Of a stretch of 64,000 nt of DNA, positions 34,939-44,237 are shown piece after piece. How positions within the stretch are numbered: position 1 is the first letter of the stretch; the number at the start of each line of letters is the position of its first letter. The position numbers were made by a program, and so were the translations under genes. The notes beneath the pieces were generated by a model that had not been told where the DNA came from, searched no databases, and worked only from the letters and a program-made list of their open reading frames with translations. The DNA lies in NCBI RefSeq assembly GCF_040529065.1, contig NZ_CP132343.1:1302001-1366000 (forward strand). The letters are read 5' to 3'. The DNA comes from Xanthomonas sacchari (GTDB lineage Bacteria > Pseudomonadota > Gammaproteobacteria > Xanthomonadales > Xanthomonadaceae).

Positions 34939-37710
34939 TCACTCCGATACGGCATCCGGCGTCATGCGCTGCAGCAGGCCGCGTTGCAGCGCGCTGGCCA
35001 GCGCGGCTTCGCGGGTGCCGGCGTCCAGTTTGCGGTACAGGTTCTTCAGGTGGAACTTGACTGTGTTCTCCGATAGCGCCAGGCGCCGCGCGATCTGCTT
35101 GTTCGCGGCGCCCTGCGCGAGCAGCGCCAGCACCTCCAGTTCGCGCTCGCTGAACAGTTCGGCGCCGTTGTCCTGGTCGTGCCGCAGTTTGTCGAGCAAG
35201 GCCTGGATGGTCATCGCCAGCGTGGTGTTGGGCGCTGCCTGCGGGTCCTGCTGGCGCGCCATGCGCAGCAGCGCCTTGCCCGGCACGCCCAGCTCCAGCA
35301 GGCACTGCCAGGCCTGGGTGCTGGCCACGTGCTGCAGCGCGTGGCGCAGGTAGGGCAGGGCGGCGTCGGACTCGCCGCGGTCGTGCAGCACCAGTGCGAT
35401 GCGTGCGCGGGCGCGGGCCAGGTGCGTCTGATTGTCGGCGGCCACGCAGCGCGCTTCGACGCCCTGCAGCACCGCCAGCGCGGCGCGGGTGCGGCCGCCC
35501 AGGCGATGCCAGCGGGCCAGGGCGAATCCCAGCGCGGTCAGGAAGCGCCAATCCTGCGGCTGAGCCAGCGCGTGCGTGAAGCGCGCCTCGCCGCTGGCGC
35601 GCGCGATCAGCAGGTCGAGCGCCGGCGACGGCGGCTGGTCGAGCAGCACGTGCAGCCGCCAGGCCAGCGCCAGGTCGGCGAGCCGGCCCAGGTGCCGGGC
35701 GTGCGCGATCCGGTCGACGTGGTCGAGCAGGTCCAGTGCGGCGCGGCCGCTGCGGTCGTGCTGCCGCGCCAGCACCAGCGCGGTCTCGTAGCCGGCGGCG
35801 TACACGTCCAGCCAGCCGTCGTGCTGCTCGAGGAACTCCAGCGCCGGCTGCAGGCAGTCGGCAGCCGCATCGTAGCGGCCGTGTTCGCATTGCAACTGCG
35901 CCAGCAGGCACTGGCCGACCGCCTGCAGGGTCGGATCGAACTGCTGCTGGCGCTGGGCGATGGCCAGCGCCTGGCGGCAGGTGGCCTCGGCTCGGTCCAG
36001 TTGGCCGCGGTAGAAGTGGCTTTGCGCCAGGTGGGTCAGCGCGTAGCTGACGCCGACCTCGCTGCCGCTGGCGTGCATCGCCGTGCCGGCCAACTGCGCA
36101 TAGCGTTCGGCGCCGGCGAAATCGGCGCGGCCCAGCGCGGTGGTGGCGCAGATGCACCACAGGGTGCCGCGGCCCAGGCTGTCGTCCTCGTCCAGCGCGG
36201 CGGCCTGTGCGGCGATCTGCGCCAATCCGCGCCGGTTGGCGCAGACCTGGTCGAGCAGGTCGCGCAGCAACGCCACCACCACCGTGTAGTCGCGCTCGAA
36301 CGGCGCGCGCGCCTGCTCGGGGAAATCGCGGAACCGTTCCAGCAGGGTCTGCGCATGCGCGAACTCGCCCAGCTTCATGTGCAGGTAGGCCTGGGTCAGG
36401 GCCAGCGCCGGTCGCTCACCGATGCACTGGCGCGGGAAGCGGCGCAGCAGCGCGCGCACTGGTGCGGTGCCGTGGCGCAGCAGCAACTGCCAGGTGCCGG
36501 CGCGGGCGATGCAGTCGGCGGCGCTGTCGATCGCGCCGCCGCGCACGGCGTGGCGCACCGCCTCGGGCAACTGCCCGTGCGCGTCGAACCACTGCGCGGC
36601 GCGCCGGTGCAGCTGCGGCGCCAGCCCGGGCGTCTCGCGCTCCAGCTGCTGGGACAGGTAGTCGGCGAACAGCGGATGGAAGCGGAACCATTCGTGCTCG
36701 CCGTCCAGCGCCACCAGTAGGCCCTGGAAGTGCGCCAGCCGTTCCAGCAGGCGGCCGCTGTCGTCGCGCTCGCGCACCGCGTCGGCGAGCGCGGCATTGA
36801 ACCGTTCCAGCGGCGAGAGCTGCAGCAACAGCGCGCGCAATGCCGGATCCAGGTCGTTGAGCACCTGCTCGGCCAGGTACGCCGCCAGCTCGGCGGTGCG
36901 TCCGGAGAAACGGCCCAGGTCGTCGCGGCGGCGCTCGTCGCCGCCCAGCCATAGCCCGGCCAGCTGCAGCGCAACCGCCCAGCCCTCGGTCTGGCGGCGC
37001 AACTGGCAGGCCATCGTCATCGGCACCTGCGGCCCCAGCAGCGCCGCCGTCTCCGCCTCGTCCAGGGCCAGCTCGCGCGCGCCGATGCGTTCCAACTGCC
37101 CTTGCAGCGCCCAGCGCGCCAGCGGCAGCGCCGGCGCGCGCCGCGTCGCCAGCAGCAGGTGCAACTGGCCGCCGGCATGTTCGACCAGTCGCGTCACCAC
37201 CTCGTCGAGCGCGCCGGCCTGGCTGCGGTCGTAGTCGTCGAGGATGACCCGCAGGCGCCGCGGCGCGGCGCGGATCGCACGGATCAGGCCCGGCACGGTG
37301 GCGGCCACGTCCAGGTCCTGGCCCTGCTGCTGCAGCGCGGCCTGCAGCGGCGCGCCGAGTTCGATCCCGGCCTCGCGCGCGGCCAACGCCAGGTAGGCGA
37401 GGAAGCGCCCCGGGTCGGCATCGTCCTCGTCCAGCGACAGCCACGCCACCGCGGCATCGCCGCGCTCGCGCAGGCGTTGGTGCCATTGCCCGAGCAGGGT
37501 GGTCTTGCCGAATCCGGGCGGCGCCAGCAACACGGTCAGCGGCAGTTCGGCGGCGCGGTCCAGGTGCTGCAGCAAGGCCTCGCGCGGCACCGTGGCCACG
37601 CGTGCGCGCGGTGGCGCGAGCTTGTCGGCCAGCACCCAGTCGGGCACGGCAGCGCCGTCGTGCGAGGACGCGGGAGGGCGCGGGTTCAACAGCGTCACGG
37701 GCTTGAGCAT
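34939..37710 (-). CDS. MalT-like LuxR-family ATP-dependent transcriptional activator
   Basis: This 923-residue regulator has an N-terminal STAND ATPase with Walker A APPGFGKTT (63-71) and VILDDYD as Walker B. A long TPR-like helical sensor region follows, and at the end a LuxR helix-turn-helix (LFSERELEVLALLAQGAANK, ENTVKFHLKNLYRKLDAGTR). MalT-type activators bind an inducer and ATP, oligomerise and occupy paired direct-repeat boxes upstream of weak promoters. That is the architecture seen at the three promoters in this region, so I infer it is their activator. The ATG at 37710 gives MLKPVTLLNPR. It is convergent with the oxidase operon and closely followed upstream by hemL on the same strand. 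Confidence 0.9.
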   Translation of the reverse strand: MLKPVTLLNPRPPASSHDGAAVPDWVLADKLAPPRARVATVPREALLQHLDRAAELPLTVLLAPPGFGKTTLLGQWHQRLRERGDAAVAWLSLDEDDADPGRFLAYLALAAREAGIELGAPLQAALQQQGQDLDVAATVPGLIRAIRAAPRRLRVILDDYDRSQAGALDEVVTRLVEHAGGQLHLLLATRRAPALPLARWALQGQLERIGARELALDEAETAALLGPQVPMTMACQLRRQTEGWAVALQLAGLWLGGDERRRDDLGRFSGRTAELAAYLAEQVLNDLDPALRALLLQLSPLERFNAALADAVRERDDSGRLLERLAHFQGLLVALDGEHEWFRFHPLFADYLSQQLERETPGLAPQLHRRAAQWFDAHGQLPEAVRHAVRGGAIDSAADCIARAGTWQLLLRHGTAPVRALLRRFPRQCIGERPALALTQAYLHMKLGEFAHAQTLLERFRDFPEQARAPFERDYTVVVALLRDLLDQVCANRRGLAQIAAQAAALDEDDSLGRGTLWCICATTALGRADFAGAERYAQLAGTAMHASGSEVGVSYALTHLAQSHFYRGQLDRAEATCRQALAIAQRQQQFDPTLQAVGQCLLAQLQCEHGRYDAAADCLQPALEFLEQHDGWLDVYAAGYETALVLARQHDRSGRAALDLLDHVDRIAHARHLGRLADLALAWRLHVLLDQPPSPALDLLIARASGEARFTHALAQPQDWRFLTALGFALARWHRLGGRTRAALAVLQGVEARCVAADNQTHLARARARIALVLHDRGESDAALPYLRHALQHVASTQAWQCLLELGVPGKALLRMARQQDPQAAPNTTLAMTIQALLDKLRHDQDNGAELFSERELEVLALLAQGAANKQIARRLALSENTVKFHLKNLYRKLDAGTREAALASALQRGLLQRMTPDAVSE

Positions 37711-37898
37711 GTCGCCAGTGGTGTCGTCTGCAGCGGTCGCCCTTGCGCCCTCCGGCGGTTCGGTCGACGGGACGGAACCGCACGCGCGCCACCGTGCCGC
37801 GCGGAGCGCGGAACGGTCTTCGCCGCGTAGGTTCCACGGGTCCCCACCCTGGCGCCGTCCGCTGGCGTTGTCTGGTGAACTTATGCCAGCGACGCCAC

Positions 37899-37927
37899 AA
37901 AAGCAAAGCCGCGCACCGCGGCGCGGC
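37899..37927 (-). terminator. Rho-independent terminator of hemL
   Basis: On the minus strand the 7-bp stem GCCGCGC / GCGCGGC (loop CGCGGT) is followed by TTTGCTTTT, 7 bp beyond the hemL stop codon. Confidence 0.7.
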
Positions 37928-37933
37928 GTGCGT

Positions 37934-39226
37934 TCAGCCGGCGGCGACCACCGCGAACGCCTCCCGCGCCGCGGCCAGGGTGGCCTCCAGCACGGCATCG
38001 TCGTGGGCGCTGGACACGAAACCGGCCTCGTACGCCGAGGGCGCCAGGAACACGCCGCGCTCCAGCATCGCGTGGAAGAAGCGGTTGAACGCGGCGGTGT
38101 CGCAGGCGGTGGCCTGCGCATAGGTCTCCACCTTCTCGGTGGTGAAGAACAGCCCGAACATCGCCCCGACCTGGTTGGTGGTGACCGCCACGCCGGCCGC
38201 CGCCGCAGCGGCTTCCAGGCCGGCGCACAGCTGCGCGGTGGCCGCGTCCAGGCGCTGGTGGAAGCCCGGTGCCTGGATCAGCTCCAGCATCGCCAGCCCC
38301 GCGGCCATCGCCACCGGATTGCCGCTGAGCGTGCCGGCCTGGTAGATCGGCCCGGACGGCGCCACCTGCCGCATCAGCTCGGCGCGCCCGCCATAGGCGC
38401 CCACCGGCATGCCGCCGCCGATGATCTTGCCGAAGGTGGTCAGGTCGGGCGTCACCCCGTAGTGCGCCTGCGCGCCGCCCAGGGCGACGCGGAAGCCGGT
38501 CATCACCTCGTCGAAGATCAGCAGCGCACCGTGCTGCGTGCACAGGTCGCGCAGGTGCTGCAGATAGCCCGGGCGCGGCGGAATGCAGTTGGCGTTGCCG
38601 ACCACCGGCTCGATGATGACCGCGGCGATCTCGTGGCCGATCTCCTCGAACAGCGCAGTGGCGCCCTCGGCATCGTTGTAGGCCAGGGTGGCGGTGAGTT
38701 CGCTCAGGCCTGCCGGTACGCCCGGCGAGGTCGGCACGCCCAGGGTCAGCATGCCGCTCCCGGCCTTGACCAGGAACGAATCGCCGTGGCCGTGGTAGCA
38801 GCCCTCGAACTTGACGATGCGGTTGCGCCCGGTGGCGCCGCGCGCCAGCCGCACCGCCGACAGCGTGGCCTCGGTGCCGGAGTTGACCATGCGCACCATC
38901 TCGCAGGACGGCACCAGCCGGGTGATGGTCTGCGCCATCGTGACCTCGGCCGGGCAGGGCGCGCCGAAGGACAGCCCATCGCCGATCGCGCGCTGCACCG
39001 CCTCGCGCACCGCCGGGTGGTTGTGCCCGGCGATCATCGGCCCCCACGAGCCGACGTAGTCGATGTAGCGGTTGCCGTCGACGTCGTACAGGTACGGGCC
39101 ATCGGCGCGCTGCACGAAGAACGGCTCGCCGCCGACCGACTTGAAGGCGCGCACCGGCGAATTGACGCCACCGGGAATCAGCGATTGCGCTTGGGCGAAC
39201 AGGGCGTGCGAGCGGGAATGGGTCAT
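37934..39226 (-). CDS. hemL: Glutamate-1-semialdehyde 2,1-aminomutase
   Basis: This PLP enzyme of heme synthesis converts glutamate-1-semialdehyde to 5-aminolevulinate. It has 430 residues with the class III signature ([18 protein letters not shown]) and PLP-lysine motif [18 protein letters not shown], plus [16 protein letters not shown]. The ATG at 39226 is preceded by AAGGAT. It lies between the LuxR regulator and receptor 2 but belongs to core metabolism; I see no functional tie to the amine-oxidase locus apart from heme supply for the cytochrome, which would be speculative. Confidence 0.96.
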   Translation of the reverse strand: MTHSRSHALFAQAQSLIPGGVNSPVRAFKSVGGEPFFVQRADGPYLYDVDGNRYIDYVGSWGPMIAGHNHPAVREAVQRAIGDGLSFGAPCPAEVTMAQTITRLVPSCEMVRMVNSGTEATLSAVRLARGATGRNRIVKFEGCYHGHGDSFLVKAGSGMLTLGVPTSPGVPAGLSELTATLAYNDAEGATALFEEIGHEIAAVIIEPVVGNANCIPPRPGYLQHLRDLCTQHGALLIFDEVMTGFRVALGGAQAHYGVTPDLTTFGKIIGGGMPVGAYGGRAELMRQVAPSGPIYQAGTLSGNPVAMAAGLAMLELIQAPGFHQRLDAATAQLCAGLEAAAAAAGVAVTTNQVGAMFGLFFTTEKVETYAQATACDTAAFNRFFHAMLERGVFLAPSAYEAGFVSSAHDDAVLEATLAAAREAFAVVAAG

Positions 39227-39321
39227 GAGCGGAAATCCTTGGCGATGCTGGCCGGGCCGACCGGCCGGGCGCGGAGCGAGGCCGTCTATTGTCGCGGCTG
39301 CCGCCGGCCTGCGCCATGTCG

Positions 39322-39386
39322 CCTACCCGGCCAGGCGCCACCTACCCGTCGCGGCCGGCGCCGCGCTGCGATCCGCTGCCTAGGAT
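39322..39386 (+). promoter_or_regulatory. Shared-architecture promoter upstream of TonB receptor 2
   Basis: Boxes CCTACCC (39322) and CCTACCC (39341) start 19 bp apart, and TAGGAT (39381) begins 40 bp after the second box start. The layout is identical to the promoters at 27362 and 30299. The leader to the ATG at 39536 would be about 145 nt. Confidence 0.7.
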
Positions 39387-39535
39387 CGGAACGTCCAGGG
39401 GCGCATGACCCGATTGCCGATGGGCATCGGGGCATGCAATGGGCGGAGTGTCCAGCGCAGGCGTGGGGATCGCCATCCGGCGGTGCGTCTGCAGTGGCGT
39501 TGGCGTGCCAACGCTGTTCGTCTTCGGGAGAGAGC

Positions 39536-42500
39536 ATGCATCGTACGATCCGCAGGAGCGCCTTGGCGCTCGCGCTGGCGCTTGCCGGCGGCCATGTCCA
39601 AGCGCAGTCCACCACCGGCAGCATCGTCGGCAGCGTGCCGCCGGGGCCGGGCGAGAGCAGCGTGTTGATCACCAACACCAGCGGCTTCAGCCGCGAGGTG
39701 AAGGTGGACGAACGCGGCCGCTACGCGCAGGGCAACCTGCCGCTGGGCACCTACACGGTCTCGCTCAAGCGCGACGGCAAGGTGGTGGAGACGCGCGAGA
39801 ACATCAGCCTGGTGGTCGGCGCCGGCACCGAGGTCGGCTTCGGCGGCCCGGCGCAGACGCTGGACGCGGTCAACGTGGTGGCCGGCAACGTGGCCCGGAT
39901 CGACGTGGCCAGCGTCGACAGCCGCACCGTGATCACCGCCGAGCAGCTGGCGGTGCTGCCGCTGGGCCGCAGCGCCGAGGCCATCGCCTTGCTGGCGCCG
40001 GGCGTGGTCAACAACAGCGGCGGCTACGACAACGGCCCCCTCGGCGGTTCGCTGGCCAGCTTCGGCGGCTCGGCGGCCAGCGAGAACGCCTATTACCTCA
40101 ACGGCTTCAACACCACCGACCCGGCCAGCAGCCTCGGCGGGCTGACCCTGCCGTACGGCGCGATCGACCAGCAGGAAATCTTCACCGGCGGCTATGGCGC
40201 GCAGTACGGCCGCTCCAACGGCGGCGTGATCAGCCAGGTCGGCAAGCGCGGCAGCAACGACTGGCACTTCGGCGCGGCGGTGATCTGGCAGCCGGACAGC
40301 CTCAGCGCCAGGCAGCGCGACCTGTACTTCCGCAAGGACAGCGTCTACTGGGATCCGCGCAACGCCAAGTACACCGCCGGCAACTACCAGCCGCTGAGCG
40401 AGACCAGCGCCGACCAGACCACCTACAGCGCCTATCTCGGCGGCCCGCTGGTCCGCGATCGCCTGTTCTTCTTCCTGGCCCTGGAGCAGGTCGATTCCAG
40501 CGGCACCCGCGTCGCCGACGCGCGGGTCACCTCCGGCGGCATCTCCGGTTCGCCGTGGACCCGCTACGACTACAAGCAGACCCGTGCCTACGCCAAGATC
40601 GACTGGCAGATCAGCGACAACCACCTGCTGGAATTCACCGGCGCGGAGGACAAGGCGCGCACCAACGGCAGCATCTACCGCTACGACTACGTCGATCGCG
40701 AGGTGGGCAGCTACAAGGGCCGCGAAGCCAAGAACACTTTCGGCCCGACCCTGTTGCTGGGCAAGTACACCGGCTACTTCGGCGACAACGTCACCCTGAC
40801 CGCGCTGTACGGCAAGGAGCGCCTGCCCAACAAGCTCACCGCCATCGGCTACGACGCCGGCAACGGCCCGTTCCTCAACAGCGTCTCCAACCAGAATCCG
40901 GCCTACACCGGCGGCACTCCGATCGGCAACGCGCAGACGGTCAGCTCGATCACCGATCCGGGCCGCGAATACAAGAAGGACAACCTGCGCCTGAACATCA
41001 ACTGGCGCCTCGGCGAACACAGCGTCGACGTCGGCATCGACAACCAGAAGAGCGAGGCGATCAACATCGGCTCGTACAGTTCCGGCCCCGGCTATGCCTG
41101 GACCTACGGCTACACCCCGGATCCGTTCGGGCGCAACAGCGGCGGCCTGGTCAGCGGCTCGGTCGCCGAGGACGGCAGCATCGGCGTACCCAGCCCCGGC
41201 CTGGCCGATCCCACCTACGGCAGCACCGGCTACTACGTCACCAAGGACATCGCCACCAACCTGTATTCCTACGACGCCAAGCAGACCGCCTACTACATCG
41301 AAGACCACTGGCAGGCGACCGACACGCTCTTGCTCTCGCTGGGCGTGCGCAACGACAGCTTCACCAACTACACCCCATTCGGCCAGGCCTACATCGCGCT
41401 GAAGAACCAGTGGGCGCCGCGGCTGGGCTTCAGCTGGGACGTCAACGGCGATTCCAGCCTCAAGGTCTACGGCAACCTCGGCCGCTACTACCTCGGCCTG
41501 CCGCTGTCGCCGGCCGGCCTGTTCACCCCGGCGGTGTCCACCAGCACCTACTACACCTACAGCGGTATCAATGCCGACGGCACGCCGATCCTGGCCCGGC
41601 AACTGGCCCCGCCGGTCTCGGCCAACTCGCGTTTTGGCCGGCTCGCCGACGTGCGCACGGCGGTCGTCGAGGACATCAAGGGCGAGAACCAGGACGAACT
41701 CATCCTCGGCTTCAGCAAGCTGCTGCCCCACGACTGGGTGCTCGGCGTGCGCGGTGTGCATCGCCGGCTCAACGACGGCATCGACGACACCAACCTCGAC
41801 AACTCCAATGCCGGCCTGCTGGCCGCGGCCGCGGCGGCGGGCGTGGACATCGACTGGACCAAGAACGCCAGCGCGGCGCTGGTCAACCCGGGCAAGACCA
41901 ACACCTACCGGGTGATCGGCACGGACGGCCAGATCCACGCCCTGACCGTGACCCGCGAGCAGGGCGGCTATCCCGAGTTCAAGCGCCGCTATTCGGCGCT
42001 GGAGTTCAACCTGGAACGTCCGTTCGACGGCCGCTGGTATACCAAGATGAGCTACGTGTGGTCGCACAGCTATGGCACCACCGAGGGCCAGCTGCGCTCG
42101 GACCTGTGGCGGACCGGCGGCGCGCTGGGCAGCTACCAGGGCCAGGCGGCGACCTCGACCACGCAGAGCTGGGACCATGCGGCGCTGATGGAGCACTTCA
42201 ACGGCAACCAGTCCAACGACCGCCGCCACCAGTTGAAGGCCTATGGGTTCTACCAGCTGACCGAGGAGTGGGGCACCTCGGCCAACCTGAGCCTGATTTC
42301 CGGCGCGCCGCGCCCCTGCCTGGGCTATTACTACGGCGACAACTACGACGCCGGCGACCGCGATCCGGCCGGCTACGCCAATCCCAGCGTCACCGGCGGC
42401 CCCTACCACTTCTGCTACAACCCCAGCACCGGCACCGGCGAGCCGTCGCCGCCGGGCTCGCACGGCACCCTGGGCTGGGTGGCGCAACTCGACCTGGGCG

Positions 42501-42697
42501 TGAGCTACAAACCGAAGTTCGCCGCCGGCAGGCTGGCGCTGAGCCTGGACGTGTTCAACGTCACCAACCGGCAGACGGCGGTCAACGTCTATCCGTTCTC
42601 CGAGTTGAACCCAGGCGAAGTCAACCCGCTATGGAACCAGGCGGTGGCGTACCAGGCGCCGCGCTCGGCACGGGTGACGCTGAGCTACGACTTCTGA
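39536..42697 (+). CDS. Oar-type TonB-dependent receptor with carboxypeptidase-regulatory-like domain (receptor 2)
   Basis: This 1053-residue outer-membrane receptor has a Sec signal (SALALALALAGGHVQAQ), then a beta-sandwich carboxypeptidase-regulatory-like domain (TTGSIVGSVPPGPGESSVL to GTYTVSLKRDGK). The plug follows (LPLGRSAEAIALLAPGVVNN, FGGSAASENAYYLNGFNTTD), then a large barrel ending VTLSYDF. This is the Oar architecture, often linked to large or proteinaceous ligands. The ATG at 39536 follows GGGAGAG. It shares the two-box promoter with receptor 1 and the oxidase operon, so it is probably the second uptake gene of that regulon although hemL and the regulator lie between. Confidence 0.93.
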   Translation: MHRTIRRSALALALALAGGHVQAQSTTGSIVGSVPPGPGESSVLITNTSGFSREVKVDERGRYAQGNLPLGTYTVSLKRDGKVVETRENISLVVGAGTEVGFGGPAQTLDAVNVVAGNVARIDVASVDSRTVITAEQLAVLPLGRSAEAIALLAPGVVNNSGGYDNGPLGGSLASFGGSAASENAYYLNGFNTTDPASSLGGLTLPYGAIDQQEIFTGGYGAQYGRSNGGVISQVGKRGSNDWHFGAAVIWQPDSLSARQRDLYFRKDSVYWDPRNAKYTAGNYQPLSETSADQTTYSAYLGGPLVRDRLFFFLALEQVDSSGTRVADARVTSGGISGSPWTRYDYKQTRAYAKIDWQISDNHLLEFTGAEDKARTNGSIYRYDYVDREVGSYKGREAKNTFGPTLLLGKYTGYFGDNVTLTALYGKERLPNKLTAIGYDAGNGPFLNSVSNQNPAYTGGTPIGNAQTVSSITDPGREYKKDNLRLNINWRLGEHSVDVGIDNQKSEAINIGSYSSGPGYAWTYGYTPDPFGRNSGGLVSGSVAEDGSIGVPSPGLADPTYGSTGYYVTKDIATNLYSYDAKQTAYYIEDHWQATDTLLLSLGVRNDSFTNYTPFGQAYIALKNQWAPRLGFSWDVNGDSSLKVYGNLGRYYLGLPLSPAGLFTPAVSTSTYYTYSGINADGTPILARQLAPPVSANSRFGRLADVRTAVVEDIKGENQDELILGFSKLLPHDWVLGVRGVHRRLNDGIDDTNLDNSNAGLLAAAAAAGVDIDWTKNASAALVNPGKTNTYRVIGTDGQIHALTVTREQGGYPEFKRRYSALEFNLERPFDGRWYTKMSYVWSHSYGTTEGQLRSDLWRTGGALGSYQGQAATSTTQSWDHAALMEHFNGNQSNDRRHQLKAYGFYQLTEEWGTSANLSLISGAPRPCLGYYYGDNYDAGDRDPAGYANPSVTGGPYHFCYNPSTGTGEPSPPGSHGTLGWVAQLDLGVSYKPKFAAGRLALSLDVFNVTNRQTAVNVYPFSELNPGEVNPLWNQAVAYQAPRSARVTLSYDF

Positions 42698-42719
42698 GCG
42701 GGGTGCACGCGGTTGCGCC

Positions 42720-43060
42720 GTACCCTCATCCGCCCCTGCGGGGCACCTTCTCCCGGTGGGAGAAGGGAAGGCGCTGAGCCCCTCTCCCACCGGGAGAGGG
42801 GTTGGGGTGAGGGTCCGGCGCGCAGCGACGCGCGGTGTTTGGGTGCACGAGGCTGCGCCCGTACCCTCATCCGCCCCTGCGGGGCACCTTCTCCCGAGGG
42901 GAGAAGGGAAGCGCTGAGCCCCTCTCCCACCGGGAGAGGGGTTGGGGTGAGGGTCCGGCGCGCAGCGACGCGCGGTGTTTGGGTGCACGAGGCTGCGCCC
43001 GGACTCTCATCCGCCCCTACGGAGCGCCTTCCCCCGAGAAGGGGGCCATGGTCCCGCAGG
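42720..43060 (+). repeat. Tandem array of a ~140-bp repeat (about 2.5 units)
   Basis: Each unit reads CCCTCATCCGCCCCTGCGGG, GCACCTTCTCCC...GGGAGAAGGGAA, GCGCTGAGCCCCTCTCCC, ACCGGGAGAGGGGTTGGGG, TGAGGGTCCGGCGCGCAGCG and a link through GTTTGGGTGCACGAGGCTGC. Units begin near 42720, 42862 and 43005; the third is diverged and cut short. Each half is itself a palindrome (CTTCTCCC/GGGAGAAG; CCTCTCCC/GGGAGAGG). It fills the gap between receptor 2 and thiE. Confidence 0.9.
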
Positions 43061-43084
43061 GAGAAGGAAAGGCGCTATCGCCTT
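43060..43084 (-). terminator. Possible terminator of thiE
   Basis: A short stem AAGGCG / CGCCTT overlaps the thiE stop codon and is followed on the minus strand by a pyrimidine-rich TTTCCTTCT tract. Confidence 0.4.
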
Positions 43085-43706
43085 AGTCGAAACAGGCACG
43101 GTACGCAGCCAGCGCCTCGCGTGGATCGGGCGCATCGAACACGCCGCTGATCACCGCCAGCAGGTCGGCGCCGGCCGCGACCAGCGGTCGCGCGTTGTCC
43201 GGGGTGAGGCCGCCGATCGCCACGCGCGGCAGGCCCAGCGCTGCAGCCTTTTGCAACAGGTCGGGCGCGGCGCGGCGCGTGGTGACCTTGCTGCGGGTGG
43301 GGAAGAACGCGCCGAAGGCGACGTAGCTGGCGCCGGCCGCCGCGGCGCTGCGGGCTAGGGCCAGGTCGTCGTAACAGGAGGCGCCGATCAGCGCCTGCGG
43401 TCCGAGCATGGCGCGCGCGGCAGCGAGGTCGCCGTCGTCCTCGCCCAGATGCACGCCGGCGGCGCCCACCGCCTGCGCCAGGGCCACGTCGTCGTTGACG
43501 ATCAGCGGCACGCCGGCCTGGGCGCACAGCGTCTGCAGCGCCACGGCCTGGTCGCGCCGCTGCGCCGCGTCGGCGCGCTTGTTGCGGTACTGCAGCCAGG
43601 TCACGCCCTGGTCCAGCAGCGGCGCCACCCGCGCCAGCAGACGCGCGCCGTCGGCGTCGTCGGGAGTGATCAGGTACACGCCGCGCGGCGCCGGGGATGC
43701 GTTCAT
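43083..43706 (-). CDS. thiE: Thiamine phosphate synthase
   Basis: This TIM-barrel enzyme joins the thiazole and pyrimidine halves of thiamine. It has 207 residues. Motifs are [34 protein letters not shown] (substrate pyrophosphate site), ASCYDDLA, and [12 protein letters not shown] with [21 protein letters not shown] (phosphate site). The ATG at 43706 is chosen over a TTG two codons upstream. No TPP riboswitch fits in the 72-bp gap to the divergent rubredoxin gene. Confidence 0.95.
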   Translation of the reverse strand: MNASPAPRGVYLITPDDADGARLLARVAPLLDQGVTWLQYRNKRADAAQRRDQAVALQTLCAQAGVPLIVNDDVALAQAVGAAGVHLGEDDGDLAAARAMLGPQALIGASCYDDLALARSAAAAGASYVAFGAFFPTRSKVTTRRAAPDLLQKAAALGLPRVAIGGLTPDNARPLVAAGADLLAVISGVFDAPDPREALAAYRACFD

Positions 43707-43778
43707 GGCCAAGCCTTCCGATGCGTCGACGGCGATGGGACAATGCCGTTCCGTCCGACTGTGACCTGCGATTATCCA

Positions 43779-43970
43779 ATGAGCGACGCCACCGCCACCA
43801 CTTATCGCACCTGGATGTGCGTCGTCTGCGGGTTCATCTACAACGAGGCCGACGGCCTGCCGGAAGAAGGCATCGCCCCCGGCACCCGCTGGAACGACGT
43901 GCCCGACACCTGGACCTGCCCGGACTGCGGCGTGACCAAGGACGATTTCGAGATGGTGGAGATGGATTGA
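43779..43970 (+). CDS. Rubredoxin
   Basis: This 63-residue iron protein has two knuckles, CVVCG and CPDCG, that hold one Fe(Cys)4 centre, with the conserved [26 protein letters not shown] core. It is an electron carrier, for example to alkane hydroxylase or for oxygen-stress enzymes; no such partner is nearby, and the common thiE-rubredoxin pairing here is divergent. It is preceded by a short AT-richer segment (GATTATCC) that may hold its -10. The gene is followed at once by a G-rich repeat. Confidence 0.95.
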   Translation: MSDATATTYRTWMCVVCGFIYNEADGLPEEGIAPGTRWNDVPDTWTCPDCGVTKDDFEMVEMD

Positions 43971-43973
43971 GCG

Positions 43974-44234
43974 CTGGGAATGGGAAGTGGGGAATCGGGA
44001 ATGGGACAGAGACTCCCGTGCCTTGCAGGCTTCACGCGGCGGCCAGTTTCAGGGCTGGCAGGCAGACATCGCGAGGCCGGGCGGTCGCATCGCAAGGCCA
44101 ATACTCGGGAGAGCCTGTCCGCCGACGTTCGATGATCAACCCGGTCGGTTATCTAGGACGGCTTGATCAGATCAGCAACCTCTGAGCCTCAGGGTGCGCT
44201 TTCCCCATTCCCGATTCCCCTCTCCCCATTCCCA
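43974..44234. repeat. Paired G-rich/C-rich repeat arms between rubredoxin and SirB1-like gene
   Basis: The left arm (43974-44007) holds GGGAATGGGAAGTGGGGAAT and continues CGGGAATGGGA. The right arm (44201-44234) is its C-rich complement. The 190 bp between show nothing recognisable. The right arm ends 4 bp from the stop codon of the minus-strand gene. Confidence 0.8.
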
Positions 44235-44237
44235 GCT

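Noticed and set aside
37934-39226. hemL as a member of the amine-oxidase system
   Set aside because: Its motifs are those of the universal glutamate-1-semialdehyde aminomutase, it lacks an export signal and has its own terminator. Its position is most likely coincidental.
42720-43060. CRISPR or attachment-site array after receptor 2
   Set aside because: Units of about 140 bp are contiguous and homologous along their full length, with palindromic halves also found elsewhere. No integrase or spacer structure is present.
43707-43778. TPP riboswitch before thiE
   Set aside because: The 72-bp gap to the divergent rubredoxin gene is too short, and the conserved THI-box sequences are not present.
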